DNA from: Geothrix fuzhouensis
GTDB lineage: Bacteria; Acidobacteriota; Holophagae; Holophagales; Holophagaceae
DNA: 64,000 nucleotides
Direction: 5' to 3'
Assembly: GCF_024609325.1 (NCBI RefSeq)
Contig: NZ_JANHMQ010000001.1
Span: forward strand, 682,001-746,000
Below are positions 45,732 through 55,978 of this stretch, in pieces. The notes beneath the pieces are model-generated. The model saw only the letters and a program-made list of their open reading frames with translations, had not been told where the DNA came from and did not search any database. The position numbers were made by a program, and so were the translations under genes. Position 1 is the first letter of the stretch; each line of letters opens with the position of its first letter.

Positions 45732-47873
45732 CTAGTGGGCGAAGCCGGTGGGCAGCTTCATGTGGAGGTTCTTGACGAGGAAGGCCCACTGGTCGGCACG
45801 TTCGGCGATCTGCTTGGCGGTGGGCTTGCCGGCGCCATGGCCGGCGTTGGTCTCGATGCGGGTGAGCACCGGGGCCGGACCGGCCTGGTCGGCCTGCAGG
45901 GTGGCGATGAATTTGTGGCTGTGGGCGGGCACCACGCGGTCGTCATGATCGCCGGTGGTCACGAGGGTGGGCGGATATTTCACGCCCGGTTTCAGGTTGT
46001 GCAACGGCGAATACTTGATGAGGTTCGCAAATCCCTCCGCGGTGTCGCTGGACATGTAGTCGCTCTTCCACATCCAGCCGATAGTGAAGGTGTGGTACCG
46101 CAGCATGTCCATGACGCCCACGGCGGGCAACGTCGCGCCGAAAAGGTCCGGACGCTGGGTCATGCAGGCGCCCACCAGCAGGCCTCCGTTGGATCCGCCG
46201 TGGATGGCGAGCCTGGGGGTGCTGGTGTACTTTTCCTTGATGAGCCACTCGGCGGCGGCGATGAAATCGTCAAAGACGTTCTGCTTCTTCTCGCGCTTGC
46301 CGGCTTCCCACCAGTCCTTGCCGTATTCGCTGCCGCCCCGCAGGCAGGCCACGGCATAGACGCCCCCCATCTCCATCCAGACCTGGGACACAGGCGAGTA
46401 GCCGGGAGACAGGGCGATGTTGAAGCCGCCGTAGGCGTAGAGCAGTGTGGGATTGGTGCCGTCCAGCTTCAGCCCCTTCTTGTAGGCCAGGAACATGGGC
46501 ACCTTGGTGCCGTCCTTGCTGGGGTAGAAGACCTCCTTGACCTCGAACTCAGTGGGCTTGATGTCGACCTTGGGCTGGCGGAACACGCTGCTGGTTCCCG
46601 TTTTCAGGTCGTAACGGTAGAGGGTGGGCGGCTGGTTGTAGGACGTGAAGGCGTAGAAGGTCTCGGCGTCCTGCCGGCGGCCATTGAACCCGCTGAGGTT
46701 GCCCAGGCCTTCGGGCTTGATCTCCTTGAGGAGCCGGCCTTTCAGGTCATAGAGCTTTACGACGTTGAGGGCGTCCACCTTCCAGGTGACCGCGAAAGTA
46801 TCACCGAAGAGGTCCACCTCGGCCAGGACGTCGCGGCCCTTCCCTTCGGGGATGATGTCCCGCCAAGCCTTCGGGCTCGGGTCCTTCAGTTCCACGGCCA
46901 CGATCCGGTGGCGAGGGGCGCCCGCATCGGTGTGCACGTAGAAGGTGTCGCCATCATTGCCGATGATGGAATAGGAGCCGTCGTACTTGTCGAACAGGGG
47001 CACCACGGGGCTGCCGGTTTGACGGAGGTTCTTCAGGAAGACACGGTTCTTCCGCTCGGTGCCCTGGTGTTGGGAGATCACCAGCCAGTGGCCGTCGTCG
47101 GTGACCTGGGCGCCGAAGCCCCAGTCGGGCTGGTCCGGCCGCTTGTAGACCACCGCGTCCTTTTCCACCGGATCGCCCAGCTTGTGGAAGAAGAGCTTCT
47201 GGTTCTTGTAGACGGCGGTGAGGGCCTTGCCGGCCTCCACCTTGGGGTAGTCGGTGTAGTAGAAGCCGCTGCCGTCCTTGGCCCAGCTATTGACGCCCAT
47301 GCGGCCCGCGGGGAAGGCATCCGGCAGATCCACGCCGGTGGCCACGTTGCGGACCTTCCAGGTGCTCACGTCGGAGCCCCCCTTGGACAGGCTGTAGGCC
47401 ACGAAGGTGCCATCCTCACTGAAGCGCATGCCCCCCAGCGCCACGGTGCCGTCCTTGCTTAGGGCGTTGGGATCGAAGAGCACGCGGCCCTTGTGCTCCA
47501 GACGCTCGGTCAGGTAGATCACTGCCTGATTCTGGAGGCCGGTGTTGTAGGAATAGACGTAGTGCTTGCCGTGCTTGCTGGGAGCTCCGAATTTCTCGTA
47601 GTTCCACAGGCGGGTCATCCGGGCTTCGATGGCCTTCCGCTCGGGAATCCCCGCGAGGTAGGCCTGGGTCACCTGGTTTTCGGACGCCACCCACGCAGCG
47701 GTCTCGGCGGAGCGGTCATCCTCCAGCCAGCGGTAGGGATCGGCCACCTTGGTGCCGAAGTAGTTGTCCACCACGTCCGCCTTGCGGGTCGGGGGGTAGG
47801 TCAGCGGCGCCTGGGCCACCAGCGCCGATGCGGCGAGGGCCAGAACGCAGGATCGGGACATGGCGAGGGGCAT
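45732..47873 (-). CDS. prolyl oligopeptidase (S9), exported; copy 1
   Basis: 713-residue serine peptidase with an N-terminal signal peptide (hydrophobic SCVLALAASALVAQA). After TYPPTRKADVVDNYFG comes the seven-bladed propeller (about 75-430), then the hydrolase domain. The catalytic Ser lies in HGGSNGGLL, Asp in TTGDHDDRVVP and His in NAGHGAGK. It should cleave after Pro in short peptides, in the periplasm. AGGAGG seven bases before the ATG at 47873 sets the start. It is a close paralog of the upstream gene. Confidence 0.93.
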   Translation of the reverse strand: MPLAMSRSCVLALAASALVAQAPLTYPPTRKADVVDNYFGTKVADPYRWLEDDRSAETAAWVASENQVTQAYLAGIPERKAIEARMTRLWNYEKFGAPSKHGKHYVYSYNTGLQNQAVIYLTERLEHKGRVLFDPNALSKDGTVALGGMRFSEDGTFVAYSLSKGGSDVSTWKVRNVATGVDLPDAFPAGRMGVNSWAKDGSGFYYTDYPKVEAGKALTAVYKNQKLFFHKLGDPVEKDAVVYKRPDQPDWGFGAQVTDDGHWLVISQHQGTERKNRVFLKNLRQTGSPVVPLFDKYDGSYSIIGNDGDTFYVHTDAGAPRHRIVAVELKDPSPKAWRDIIPEGKGRDVLAEVDLFGDTFAVTWKVDALNVVKLYDLKGRLLKEIKPEGLGNLSGFNGRRQDAETFYAFTSYNQPPTLYRYDLKTGTSSVFRQPKVDIKPTEFEVKEVFYPSKDGTKVPMFLAYKKGLKLDGTNPTLLYAYGGFNIALSPGYSPVSQVWMEMGGVYAVACLRGGSEYGKDWWEAGKREKKQNVFDDFIAAAEWLIKEKYTSTPRLAIHGGSNGGLLVGACMTQRPDLFGATLPAVGVMDMLRYHTFTIGWMWKSDYMSSDTAEGFANLIKYSPLHNLKPGVKYPPTLVTTGDHDDRVVPAHSHKFIATLQADQAGPAPVLTRIETNAGHGAGKPTAKQIAERADQWAFLVKNLHMKLPTGFAH

Positions 47874-47943
47874 AAATGGGCCTCCTGAAGGGCATTTGGG
47901 GGTGCCCTCCAGGATACCTCGTAACAAAAGGCTGGAACAATCC

Positions 47944-50058
47944 CTAGTGCAGCTTCATCCCGAGGTTCTTCACCAGGAAGGCGAGGACATCAGCCCGCTC
48001 CTCGATCTGCTTGGCGGTGGGCTTGCCCGCGCCGTGGCCCGCGCTGGTTTCGATGCGGGTGAGGATGGGCGCCGGGCCCGCCTGAGCAGCCTGGAGGGTG
48101 GCCGTGAACTTGTGGCTGTGGGCAGGTACCACTCGGTCGTCATGGTCGCCGGTGGTGATGAGTGTCGGCGGGTACTTCGTGCCGGGCTTGATGGTGTGCA
48201 GGGGCGAGTACTTCATGAGGGTTTGGAAGCCTTCTTTGGTCTCGCTGCTGCCGTAGTCGCTCTTCCAGCCCCAGCCCAGGGTGAACTTGTGGAAGCGCAG
48301 CATGTCCATGACGCCCACCTCGGGTACGGCAGCGCCAAAGAGGTCCGGCCGCTGGGTGAGGCAGGCGCCCACCAGCAGGCCCCCGTTGCTGCCGCCGTTG
48401 ATGGCCAGTTTCGGCGTGGAGGTGATCTTGTGGGCGATAAGCCACTCGGCCGCCCCGATGAAGTCATCGAAGACGTTCTGCTTCTTCTCTTTGCGGCCCG
48501 CGTCGTACCACTCCAGGCCGTACTCGCCGCCGCCACGAAGGTTCGGCATGGCGTAAACGCCGCCCATCTCGAGCCAAACCATTCGGGAAACCGAGAAGGC
48601 CGGGGTCAGCGAGATGTTGAAGCCTCCGTAGCCGTAGAGCAGGGTCGGGTTCAGGCCATCAAGCTTGATCCCCTTCTTGTGCACCAGGAACATGGGTACC
48701 TTCGTGCCGTCCTTGCTGGGGTAGAAGACCTGCTCCACCTCATAGTCCGCGGGCTTGAAGGCCACTTTCGGTGTGCGGAAGATGGCGCTCTTCCGCGTCT
48801 TAAGGTCCAGGCGGTAGATGGTTCCGGGATAGGCGAAGCTGCCGAAGGTGTAGAAGGTTTCCAGGTCCTCGCGTCGCCCACTGAACCCACCGGCCGTGCC
48901 CAGCGCAGGCAGGGCCAGATCACCTGTCTTCTTGCCCTTGAGATCATAGAACTCAACGGCGGAATGGGCATCGCGCATCCAGGTGGCAATAAAGCGGCCG
49001 CCCACCACGGACACGGCTTCCAGCACGTCCCTGCCCTTGGCCTGGGGGATGATCCCGGTCCACACCGCAGGGTCGGTCTGCCCTTTGCGGATGGCGACCA
49101 GGCGATTCCGGGGTGCCCCCTGGTTGGTGAGGACGAAAAAGGTGTCGCCCTCGTTATCCACCACGCTGTAACTGGCGTCCATGCGATCCAGGAAGGGCTC
49201 CACGGGGCTGCCAGGCTTGCTCAGATCCTTCAGGAACAAGCTGGACTCGGGGTTGGTGCCCTTGCCGCAAGTGATGACCAGCCAGCGGCCATTGTCGGTC
49301 ACGCTGCCGCCGATGTACCACTCCGGCTGGTCAGGGCGCTGGTAGATGAGCGTGTCCTCGGACTGGGCTGTGCCCAGCTTGTGGAAATAGAGCAAGTGGT
49401 GGTTGTTGACGCCCGTGAGCGCCCCACCCTCTTTGGGGGCCTCGTAGCGGCTGTAGAAGAAGCCGCTGCCATCCTTGAGCCAGGAGGCGCCGCTGGCCTT
49501 GGACCAGCGGATCTCGTCGGACAGGTCCTTCCCCGTGGCCACGTCCCGGACCTTCCAGGTCTGCCAATCCGAGCCGGCCACCGAGACGGCATAGGCCATG
49601 AGCCGCCCGTCCTCCGTGAAGCTCGCGCCGCTGAGGGCCACGGTGCCGTCCTTGCTCAAAGTGTTCGGATCGAGGAGCACCCGGCCTGCGGCCTTGGGAT
49701 CCTCCGTCACGAACAGCACGGACTGGTTCTGGAGACCGGTATTGTAGGAGTAGAAGTAGCGCTGGCCCCGTTTGAACGGCGCGCTGTACTTCTCGAAGTC
49801 CCAGAGACGGGTGATGCGTTCCCGGATCTTGGACCGCTCGGGGATCTGCTCCAGGTAGGCGAAAGTCACCTTGTTCTGGGCCTCTACCCAGGCCTTGGTC
49901 TCGGCCGAATTGTCGTCCTCCAGCCAGCGGTAGGGGTCGGCCACCTTGGTGCCAAAAAAGTCGTCCACCACGTCGGCCTTCCTGGTCGGGGGATAGGTCA
50001 AGGGGGTCTGCGCGGATAGGGCGGTCGTGATGGCAAGGGCCATGGAAAGAATCCTCAT
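47944..50058 (-). CDS. prolyl oligopeptidase (S9), exported; copy 2
   Basis: 704 residues with a signal peptide (about 1-18, ending LSA). It shares with copy 1 the N-terminal TYPPTRKADVVD, the propeller and the catalytic motifs GGSNGGLLVGA, GDHDDRVVP and SAGHGAGK. The two proteins look about 55-60% identical by eye and arose by tandem duplication. Copy 2 starts first on the minus strand and copy 1 follows after 70 bases. It is divergent from the PIN-PhoH gene. Confidence 0.93.
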   Translation of the reverse strand: MRILSMALAITTALSAQTPLTYPPTRKADVVDDFFGTKVADPYRWLEDDNSAETKAWVEAQNKVTFAYLEQIPERSKIRERITRLWDFEKYSAPFKRGQRYFYSYNTGLQNQSVLFVTEDPKAAGRVLLDPNTLSKDGTVALSGASFTEDGRLMAYAVSVAGSDWQTWKVRDVATGKDLSDEIRWSKASGASWLKDGSGFFYSRYEAPKEGGALTGVNNHHLLYFHKLGTAQSEDTLIYQRPDQPEWYIGGSVTDNGRWLVITCGKGTNPESSLFLKDLSKPGSPVEPFLDRMDASYSVVDNEGDTFFVLTNQGAPRNRLVAIRKGQTDPAVWTGIIPQAKGRDVLEAVSVVGGRFIATWMRDAHSAVEFYDLKGKKTGDLALPALGTAGGFSGRREDLETFYTFGSFAYPGTIYRLDLKTRKSAIFRTPKVAFKPADYEVEQVFYPSKDGTKVPMFLVHKKGIKLDGLNPTLLYGYGGFNISLTPAFSVSRMVWLEMGGVYAMPNLRGGGEYGLEWYDAGRKEKKQNVFDDFIGAAEWLIAHKITSTPKLAINGGSNGGLLVGACLTQRPDLFGAAVPEVGVMDMLRFHKFTLGWGWKSDYGSSETKEGFQTLMKYSPLHTIKPGTKYPPTLITTGDHDDRVVPAHSHKFTATLQAAQAGPAPILTRIETSAGHGAGKPTAKQIEERADVLAFLVKNLGMKLH

Positions 50059-50166
50059 GCAGTGGTCTCCAAGCGGGCAGCCATTCTCGCATCAATCGAA
50101 GACCGATTCCCAGCCGTGCAAGCCTGGCCGCTTGGTGGTAGGCTCCCGCCAACCCTGGAGGTTTCT

Positions 50167-51498
50167 TTGGTCCCGCCATCCAGCAAGAAAGTCTTCGTCC
50201 TGGATACGAACGTCCTCCTGCATGACCCGAATTCCATCCTCCACTTCCAGGAACACGATGTGGTGCTTCCCATCGTGGTCATCGAGGAGGTGGACCACTT
50301 CAAGAAGGATCAGACCGAGGTCGGCCGCAACGCCCGCACCGTCTCACGCATGCTGGACAAGCTCCGGGCCAACGGCAGCCTCAGCCGCGGGGTGCCCTTG
50401 GAGAGTGGCGGTTCCCTCAAAGTGGACGTGGCTCCGCACAGCCTGGATCTGGGCATCCTGTCCGCCGACAAGAACAAGGCCGACAACCAGATTCTGGCCT
50501 GCGCCCTGGAGCTCCTCAAGTCCTGCAAGGAACGCGTGGTGCTCGTCAGCAAGGACACGAACCTGCGCATCAAGGCCGATGCCATCGGGGTGCAGGCCGA
50601 GGACTACACCACGGATCGGGTGGAGATGGACGAGCTCTACACCGGCCACAAATCCTGGGAAGTGGATCCCGCCAAAGTCGACCTGCTCTACGACGGCGGC
50701 CTTCAGCCGGATCCCGCGCTGCATCTTGAACCCAACCAGTTCCTCACTCTGGTGGACCAGACCAATCCCAGCCACACGGCCCTGGCCCGCTTCATGGCCG
50801 GGGAGGGGCTGCTGCGGCCTGTGAAACGCATGGATTCCTATCCTTGGGGCATCAAGCCCCGCAACCGCGAGCAGCAGTTCGCCATGGAATTGCTGCTGGA
50901 TCCCACGGTCCAGGTGGTCACCCTGCTGGGCAAGGCGGGCACGGGCAAGACCCTGCTGGCCATCGCCGCGGGCCTCCAACAGGTGGTGGACGACGAGGCC
51001 TACGACAAGATCCTGGTGAGCCGGCCCGTCATGCCCATGGGGCGCGACCTGGGCTACCTGCCCGGCGACATCAGCGAGAAGCTGCGGCCCTACATGCAAC
51101 CCATCTACGACAACCTCGAGTTCATCGTGGGCGCGAATTCCGAGGCCCGGAAGCGCACCACCATGACCGCGGGCCAGTTGGAAGAGGCGGGCTACCTCAG
51201 CGTGGAACCCCTCACCTACATTCGGGGCCGCAGCATCCCCAAGCAGTACCTGGTCGTGGATGAAGCCCAGAACCTCACGCCCCACGAAGTGAAGACCATC
51301 CTCACTCGGGCCGGCGAGGGCACCAAGGTCATCTTCACGGGCGATCCGCACCAGATCGACAACCCCTATGTGGACGCCAGCACCAATGGCCTCAGCTTCC
51401 TGGCGGAACACTTCAAGCACCTGGATATCTCCGGCCACGTCACACTCATGAAGGGTGAGCGCAGCAAGTTGGCGGAGTTGGCGAGCAACCTTCTGTAA
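50167..51498 (+). CDS. PIN-PhoH ATPase (PhoH2-type)
   Basis: 443 residues. An N-terminal PIN nuclease-fold domain (about 5-150) has KVFVLDTNVLLHDP with its first Asp and later acidic residues. The C-terminal PhoH/RNA-helicase-like ATPase has [13 protein letters not shown] (Walker A), RPVMPMGRDLGYLPGD and YLVVDEAQNLTPHEVK (Walker B). Such fusions are RNA-active enzymes in mycobacteria. TTG at 50167 is preferred because GGAGG lies five bases upstream; the frame to 50062 has no such signal. Confidence 0.9.
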   Translation: MVPPSSKKVFVLDTNVLLHDPNSILHFQEHDVVLPIVVIEEVDHFKKDQTEVGRNARTVSRMLDKLRANGSLSRGVPLESGGSLKVDVAPHSLDLGILSADKNKADNQILACALELLKSCKERVVLVSKDTNLRIKADAIGVQAEDYTTDRVEMDELYTGHKSWEVDPAKVDLLYDGGLQPDPALHLEPNQFLTLVDQTNPSHTALARFMAGEGLLRPVKRMDSYPWGIKPRNREQQFAMELLLDPTVQVVTLLGKAGTGKTLLAIAAGLQQVVDDEAYDKILVSRPVMPMGRDLGYLPGDISEKLRPYMQPIYDNLEFIVGANSEARKRTTMTAGQLEEAGYLSVEPLTYIRGRSIPKQYLVVDEAQNLTPHEVKTILTRAGEGTKVIFTGDPHQIDNPYVDASTNGLSFLAEHFKHLDISGHVTLMKGERSKLAELASNLL

Positions 51499-51507
51499 GA
51501 GGTCCAC

Positions 51508-52059
51508 ATGGCGGATACATCCTGGGACAACGGTGGCCACGGCGTCCCGCTCAAGCCAGGTCTGCCACTCTGGGGCAAGGTGGCCCTCGGCTGCGGCATC
51601 GCCTTCCTGGTGGCGCTCGTCACCTGTGTGGGCGGCATCGCGTACGTGGCGAACAAAGCCAAGAAGGACCCCGATGGCCTCAAGCACCAGATCATGGGCT
51701 TCGCCCTCGAGAAGGTGCGCCCGGACTGGGAGGATTTCCGCGTCGTGGTAGACCAGCTCCGCACGCCGGAAGGCTGCCGAGCTCTCTACGCCGCCAATCC
51801 TGGCCTGGCGAAAACCTGGCCCACGGAATCCGACTTTCTCCTGGCCGCGGCCAAGTGGCAGAAGGACTTGGCCCCTGCACCCGATCTCACACCGGATCTG
51901 ATGGAGCATCAAGGGCTCCGTATCAACCATGATCTGGGCGGCAAGGTCGAGGTGGGCTGGAGTCCAAAATCAGGCCGGGCCGTCTATGTCACGTTCGAAG
52001 GCGCCAGGAAGTCCGGGGACAGGGGGCCTCGTCGCGTGACCGAAGTGGATGTCCGCTAA
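51508..52059 (+). CDS. hypothetical single-pass membrane protein, 183 aa
   Basis: One transmembrane helix (about 25-47) near the N-terminus, short cytoplasmic part, then a soluble domain of about 130 residues containing WEDFRVVVDQLRTPEGCRALY. No family recognised. GAGG lies five bases before the ATG. It follows the PIN-PhoH gene by nine bases and may be co-transcribed. The C-terminus is basic. Confidence 0.75.
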   Translation: MADTSWDNGGHGVPLKPGLPLWGKVALGCGIAFLVALVTCVGGIAYVANKAKKDPDGLKHQIMGFALEKVRPDWEDFRVVVDQLRTPEGCRALYAANPGLAKTWPTESDFLLAAAKWQKDLAPAPDLTPDLMEHQGLRINHDLGGKVEVGWSPKSGRAVYVTFEGARKSGDRGPRRVTEVDVR

Positions 52060-52157
52060 GACGGTGACGGCATATTCCAGCGAGCCATGACGGGTTTGCA
52101 GCCATCGTCCTGCCGTTCCGCATTGAGCCGGCGCGCGTTTTCCGCCAAGATTCAAAC

Positions 52158-53357
52158 ATGACCGCCGCTTTCGGATCCGTATCTGACGCTATAGCCCTAC
52201 TCACGAAGGGCACCGTAACCTGCCACAAGGTGGAACAGCTGGAAGCCAAGCTGAAGGAAGGGCGGCCACTGCGGATCAAAGCGGGCTTCGATCCCACCGC
52301 TCCGGACCTGCACCTGGGCCACGGCGTACTCATCCGCAAGATGGCCCAGTTCCAGAAGCTGGGCCACGAGGTGACGTTCCTCATCGGCGATTTCACCGGC
52401 CTCATCGGCGATCCCACGGGCAAGAAGACCACTCGGCCACCCCTCACCCGCGAGGAAGTGCTGGTCAATGCGGAGACCTACAAGGCCCAGGTCTTCAAGA
52501 TTCTCGATCCAGAAAAAACGAAGGTCCGCTTCAACAGCGAGTGGCTGGAGCCGCTACACGGCGAGCAGTGGATCCGCCTGGCCTCGCGCTTCACCGTGGC
52601 CCAGATGCTCGAGCGCAACGATTTCGCCAAGCGCATGGAGGCCCGCGAGCCCATCGCCCTCCACGAGCTGCTCTACCCGCTGACCCAGGCCTATGACTCC
52701 GTGGCCCTCCAGGCGGATGTGGAACTGGGCGGCAACGACCAGCTCTTCAACCTCATGCAGGGCCGCATCCTCCAGGAGGCTTCGGGCCAGAAGCCGCAGG
52801 TGGTGCTCACGGTCCCCCTGCTGCTGGGCCTGGATGGCGTGGAGAAGATGTCGAAGTCGCTCGGCAACTACATCGGCTTCATGGAGGATCCGGACACCCA
52901 GTTCGGCAAGGCCATGAGCGCCAGCGATGCCCTGATGTGGGACTGGTACCTGCTGCTGACGGACAAGCTGCCCGCCGAGATCGAGCTCCTCAGGCAGGGC
53001 CACCCCATGGACGCCAAGAAGGCCCTGGCCCGGCAGATTGTGGCGGATTTCCACGGCCTCGCCGCCGGTCGGGAGGCTGAAGAGCGCTGGGTGCGCCGGT
53101 TCTCCGAACGCAGCCAGGTGGAGGCCCCCGAGGTTACCGTGGCGCCCACGGACGGTGAGGTGGCCCTCAGCCGCCTGCTGGTGGACCGGGGTCTGGCCGC
53201 CAGCCGGAAGGAAGCCGAGCGGCTCATCGGCCAAGGCGCCGTGAGCCTGGACGGCCAGAAGGCCGCAGATCCAGCCCTGCGGGTCTCCCTGCACTCCGGC
53301 CAGAGCATCCTGGTGAAGGTCGGCAAGCTCAAACTTGAGCGCTGGGTGATCACATGA
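52158..53357 (+). CDS. tyrS: tyrosyl-tRNA synthetase
   Basis: 399-residue class I synthetase. [14 protein letters not shown] is the HIGH motif, [11 protein letters not shown] the KMSKS motif, and the C-terminal S4 RNA-binding domain (about 335-395) shows [25 protein letters not shown]. The length and TyrZ-like features match one of the two bacterial TyrRS subtypes. A weak ribosome binding site precedes the ATG. The stop overlaps the next gene (ATGA). Confidence 0.95.
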   Translation: MTAAFGSVSDAIALLTKGTVTCHKVEQLEAKLKEGRPLRIKAGFDPTAPDLHLGHGVLIRKMAQFQKLGHEVTFLIGDFTGLIGDPTGKKTTRPPLTREEVLVNAETYKAQVFKILDPEKTKVRFNSEWLEPLHGEQWIRLASRFTVAQMLERNDFAKRMEAREPIALHELLYPLTQAYDSVALQADVELGGNDQLFNLMQGRILQEASGQKPQVVLTVPLLLGLDGVEKMSKSLGNYIGFMEDPDTQFGKAMSASDALMWDWYLLLTDKLPAEIELLRQGHPMDAKKALARQIVADFHGLAAGREAEERWVRRFSERSQVEAPEVTVAPTDGEVALSRLLVDRGLAASRKEAERLIGQGAVSLDGQKAADPALRVSLHSGQSILVKVGKLKLERWVIT

Positions 53358-54997
53358 GCCTTTTGGCCCTCAAGGATCTCTTCGCGAGACACCGGGCAGG
53401 GGCCACGGGTCTGTGGCGTCTGGGCCAGGAGCCCAGTCGAACCATCTTCTTCGACCATGGGGAGGTGGTGTTCGCCTCCAGCGGCCACCTCCAGGACCGC
53501 CTCACCCACCTTTTGGTGGAACGCGGCAAGCTCACCCAGGTCCAGCTCGACTACGCCATGGCCAACCTCAACCCGACCATGTCCATCGGCCGGAATCTCA
53601 TTGAAATGGGGTTCATCACTCAACGCGACCTCCTGGATGTGGCCCGGGCTCAGGTGGAACGGGTGGTTTGGTCTGCCATGGCCGGGGCGGCCGAACCCCC
53701 GACCTTCGAATCCAAGGTTCTCGACGCCAGCACGGTCCGCCTTCCCTTTGACACCCCCGCCATCCTGCTGTCCGGCGTACTGAATCTACAGGACCGGGAG
53801 CGCTTGCTGGCGGAACTGGGCCCTCTGGACCAAGTGGTGGTGCTGGAGGGCCGACGCCCCGCGGAATTCACCCTTCCTCCGGACCTGGTCCGAATCCCTG
53901 CTCTCCTCGATGACCACCGGACCTTGCTGGAACTGAGCCGCGAATCCGGAGTCGAGCCCTTCCGCCTGGGCGCTTTCATCCTGTTCCTGCGCGAAATGGG
54001 CTGGGCCCGGCTGCAGGAATCGCCCTCCCTGGTGCGCCTATCCCTGGAACCTGCCCGGGAACTGGCCCCGGCTCCTGCCGTTGTGGCTCCGTCGGTCCCA
54101 CAACCCTCGCCGTCCTACCCCTCCCTGATCGAAGAAATCCAGGCCAGCCAGCTCCCCACCACGAATCTGGAGCACCTTTCCGAAGCCTTGGACGAATTGG
54201 GACCCGAGAACGAGGTAGCGGACCCCACCCCACAGTCGGGCTTCCAGCCTCCACCTCACCCGGAGCCTGCGCTGCCTATCCATCAGACGGCCTCCGGAAG
54301 CACGGAATTGCCTGAATCGCCTTACCTTGAACCCAGGAAAGCCTCCCGCCGCCCCCTGGTCCTGTTTCTGATCCTCCTCACGGCCCTGGGTCTGTGGGGT
54401 GGTCTGCGCTGGTACAAACGGAATCCCATCATTCTCCCGCGCTTGGCCAAGCCAGCCCCCCTGGCGGCCCAATCTCCCGCGCCGAACCCGGAGCCCCCCG
54501 CCTCCGCGACCCCTGCCCCGCCCCCAGCGAGGACCGCAACCCCAACGACACCGACCCCTGAACCTGCCCCCGTGCCTGCCGCGACCGATACCCAAGGCCC
54601 TTTGCCGGCCAAGCCGAAGCCGACCCCCAAGCCTTCCGCGGTTCCTTCCAAGGCAGAACGCCTGAAGGCCATCCGGGACGGGAACTGGAAGCTGAGCCTC
54701 ACCCAGGGTGCAGCTCACCGCCTGACCCTCCAGGGGAAGTGGTCCTTGCGCCTGGAGATCGCTTGCCAGGGAGAAACGATCCAGCATGCGGCTGGCCTGT
54801 TGAAGGGACAGGATCCGGATCTGTTCCTCCTGCCCATGACCATGCGGGGCGGACGCAGGTGCTACCAGGTCTTCCTCGGTGGTTATGAGTCCGAGACTGC
54901 GGCTCTGGCCGCCGCCAAGCGCCTCCCGCCTGCCTTCCACACCCAAGGGAATCGCCCGATGCCTTTCCGGGTGGATCAAATCCCCAGCCGGCAATAG
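53354..54997 (+). CDS. DUF4388-type protein with transmembrane helix and SPOR-like end
   Basis: 547 residues. The N-terminus (about 1-105) resembles DUF4388 (PATAN), with [21 protein letters not shown], and a [18 protein letters not shown] segment. A transmembrane helix (about 335-352) splits the protein. A Pro/Ala/Thr-rich linker (about 360-440) follows and the C-terminus (about 445-547) with [22 protein letters not shown] looks like a SPOR peptidoglycan-binding domain. The topology suggests cytoplasmic sensing coupled to the wall. It overlaps tyrS by four bases. Confidence 0.75.
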   Translation: MSLLALKDLFARHRAGATGLWRLGQEPSRTIFFDHGEVVFASSGHLQDRLTHLLVERGKLTQVQLDYAMANLNPTMSIGRNLIEMGFITQRDLLDVARAQVERVVWSAMAGAAEPPTFESKVLDASTVRLPFDTPAILLSGVLNLQDRERLLAELGPLDQVVVLEGRRPAEFTLPPDLVRIPALLDDHRTLLELSRESGVEPFRLGAFILFLREMGWARLQESPSLVRLSLEPARELAPAPAVVAPSVPQPSPSYPSLIEEIQASQLPTTNLEHLSEALDELGPENEVADPTPQSGFQPPPHPEPALPIHQTASGSTELPESPYLEPRKASRRPLVLFLILLTALGLWGGLRWYKRNPIILPRLAKPAPLAAQSPAPNPEPPASATPAPPPARTATPTTPTPEPAPVPAATDTQGPLPAKPKPTPKPSAVPSKAERLKAIRDGNWKLSLTQGAAHRLTLQGKWSLRLEIACQGETIQHAAGLLKGQDPDLFLLPMTMRGGRRCYQVFLGGYESETAALAAAKRLPPAFHTQGNRPMPFRVDQIPSRQ

Positions 54998-55015
54998 GCG
55001 ATAACCGCTATCGCC
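54997..55015. other. hairpin after the DUF4388 gene stop
   Basis: GGCGATA (54997-55003) and TATCGCC (55009-55015) form a perfect seven-base stem with a five-base loop, beginning in the stop codon itself. No T-run follows, so termination would need Rho or other factors. Confidence 0.5.
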
Positions 55016-55047
55016 GACCCACATATTCCTATTGCAATTTGCAGCTC

Positions 55048-55076
55048 TTTACAAACGGGGTAGCCCCCGCCATACT
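55048..55076 (+). promoter_or_regulatory. candidate sigma70-type promoter for rlpA-ispD
   Basis: TTTACA (55048-55053) and CATACT (55071-55076) are separated by exactly 17 bases, in an AT-rich stretch between the DUF4388 and rlpA genes. They match the consensus at five and four of six positions. Transcription would start near 55083. Confidence 0.4.
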
Positions 55077-55255
55077 CTGTATGTATACGAACTGGTCCAT
55101 TAAATTCGACTAGTCGATCTTTGTGGAGTCCGATGCTGTCACCTTTCCATCCCACCAATTGGAGCAAGGCTTACGCACTCTGGATCCACGAGATCCATGT
55201 CGCGTTCGACCCCCCAACTCCGGTGGACCCAGGCAAGGGCGGGCTCCTCAGACTC

Positions 55256-55978
55256 ATGCGCTGGAGTACTCCCCGAGTGGCCACCCTCGTGGTCCTCAGC
55301 TTCACCCTCCACTGCACCCGCCCGCCCGCGACCTATGCCTCGCCGGCCACCGGGTCCCGTGACCACGCCGGGCCGTCCGACGGGCAGGCCTACGTGGAAG
55401 AGGGCTTGGCCAGCTGGTACGGCGGAAACGATGACGGATTCACCGGCCGGCCTACGGCCAGCGGAGAAATTTTCGATCCCGAACAATTCACCTGTGCCCA
55501 CCGAACCTTGCCCCTCGGCAGCTTCGTGGAGGTGGAGAACCTGGAGAACCGCAAGCGTACCGTCCTCCGGGTGAACGATCGAGGACCCTTCATCAAGGGG
55601 CGCGTGCTGGATCTTTCCAAGCGCGGTGCCGAAGAATTGGGTTTCCTGGGGCGAGGTACCACCCGCATCCGCCTCCGCTCGGTCGACGCCATGGGATTGC
55701 CAACCGCTTTGGATCCGGCCATGGATCACGCCGACCCCTTCGTAGTCCAGGTGGCTGCGCTTTCCGATCCCAAGAATATCGAGACACTTACGCGTGAACT
55801 TGAAAACACTTTCGGCGTCGTGACCCTTCAGAGCGCCACCACCCGAGGTGGCCTAGCCGTGAAGCGAGTCCGGGTCGGTAGCTTCACCAGTCGCCAGGAT
55901 GCCGAGCAGGCTGCCGAACGGCTCGCCAAACTCTTGAAGGATCGCGGTGTCGACCCTTTCATTACCCGAGAGCGCTGA
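55256..55978 (+). CDS. rlpA: RlpA-family septal ring lytic transglycosylase
   Basis: 240 residues from the ATG at 55256. A hydrophobic N-terminal segment ends near LHC and might be a lipoprotein signal, but the lipobox is poor. The double-psi beta-barrel has GLASWYGGNDDGFTGRPTASG and RVNDRGPF, with the catalytic Asp, and a C-terminal SPOR domain (DPFVVQVAALSDPKN). It cleaves denuded glycan at division. An alternative ATG at 55133 with a GGAG four bases upstream would add 41 residues before the signal sequence; the choice is open. Confidence 0.85.
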   Translation: MRWSTPRVATLVVLSFTLHCTRPPATYASPATGSRDHAGPSDGQAYVEEGLASWYGGNDDGFTGRPTASGEIFDPEQFTCAHRTLPLGSFVEVENLENRKRTVLRVNDRGPFIKGRVLDLSKRGAEELGFLGRGTTRIRLRSVDAMGLPTALDPAMDHADPFVVQVAALSDPKNIETLTRELENTFGVVTLQSATTRGGLAVKRVRVGSFTSRQDAEQAAERLAKLLKDRGVDPFITRER

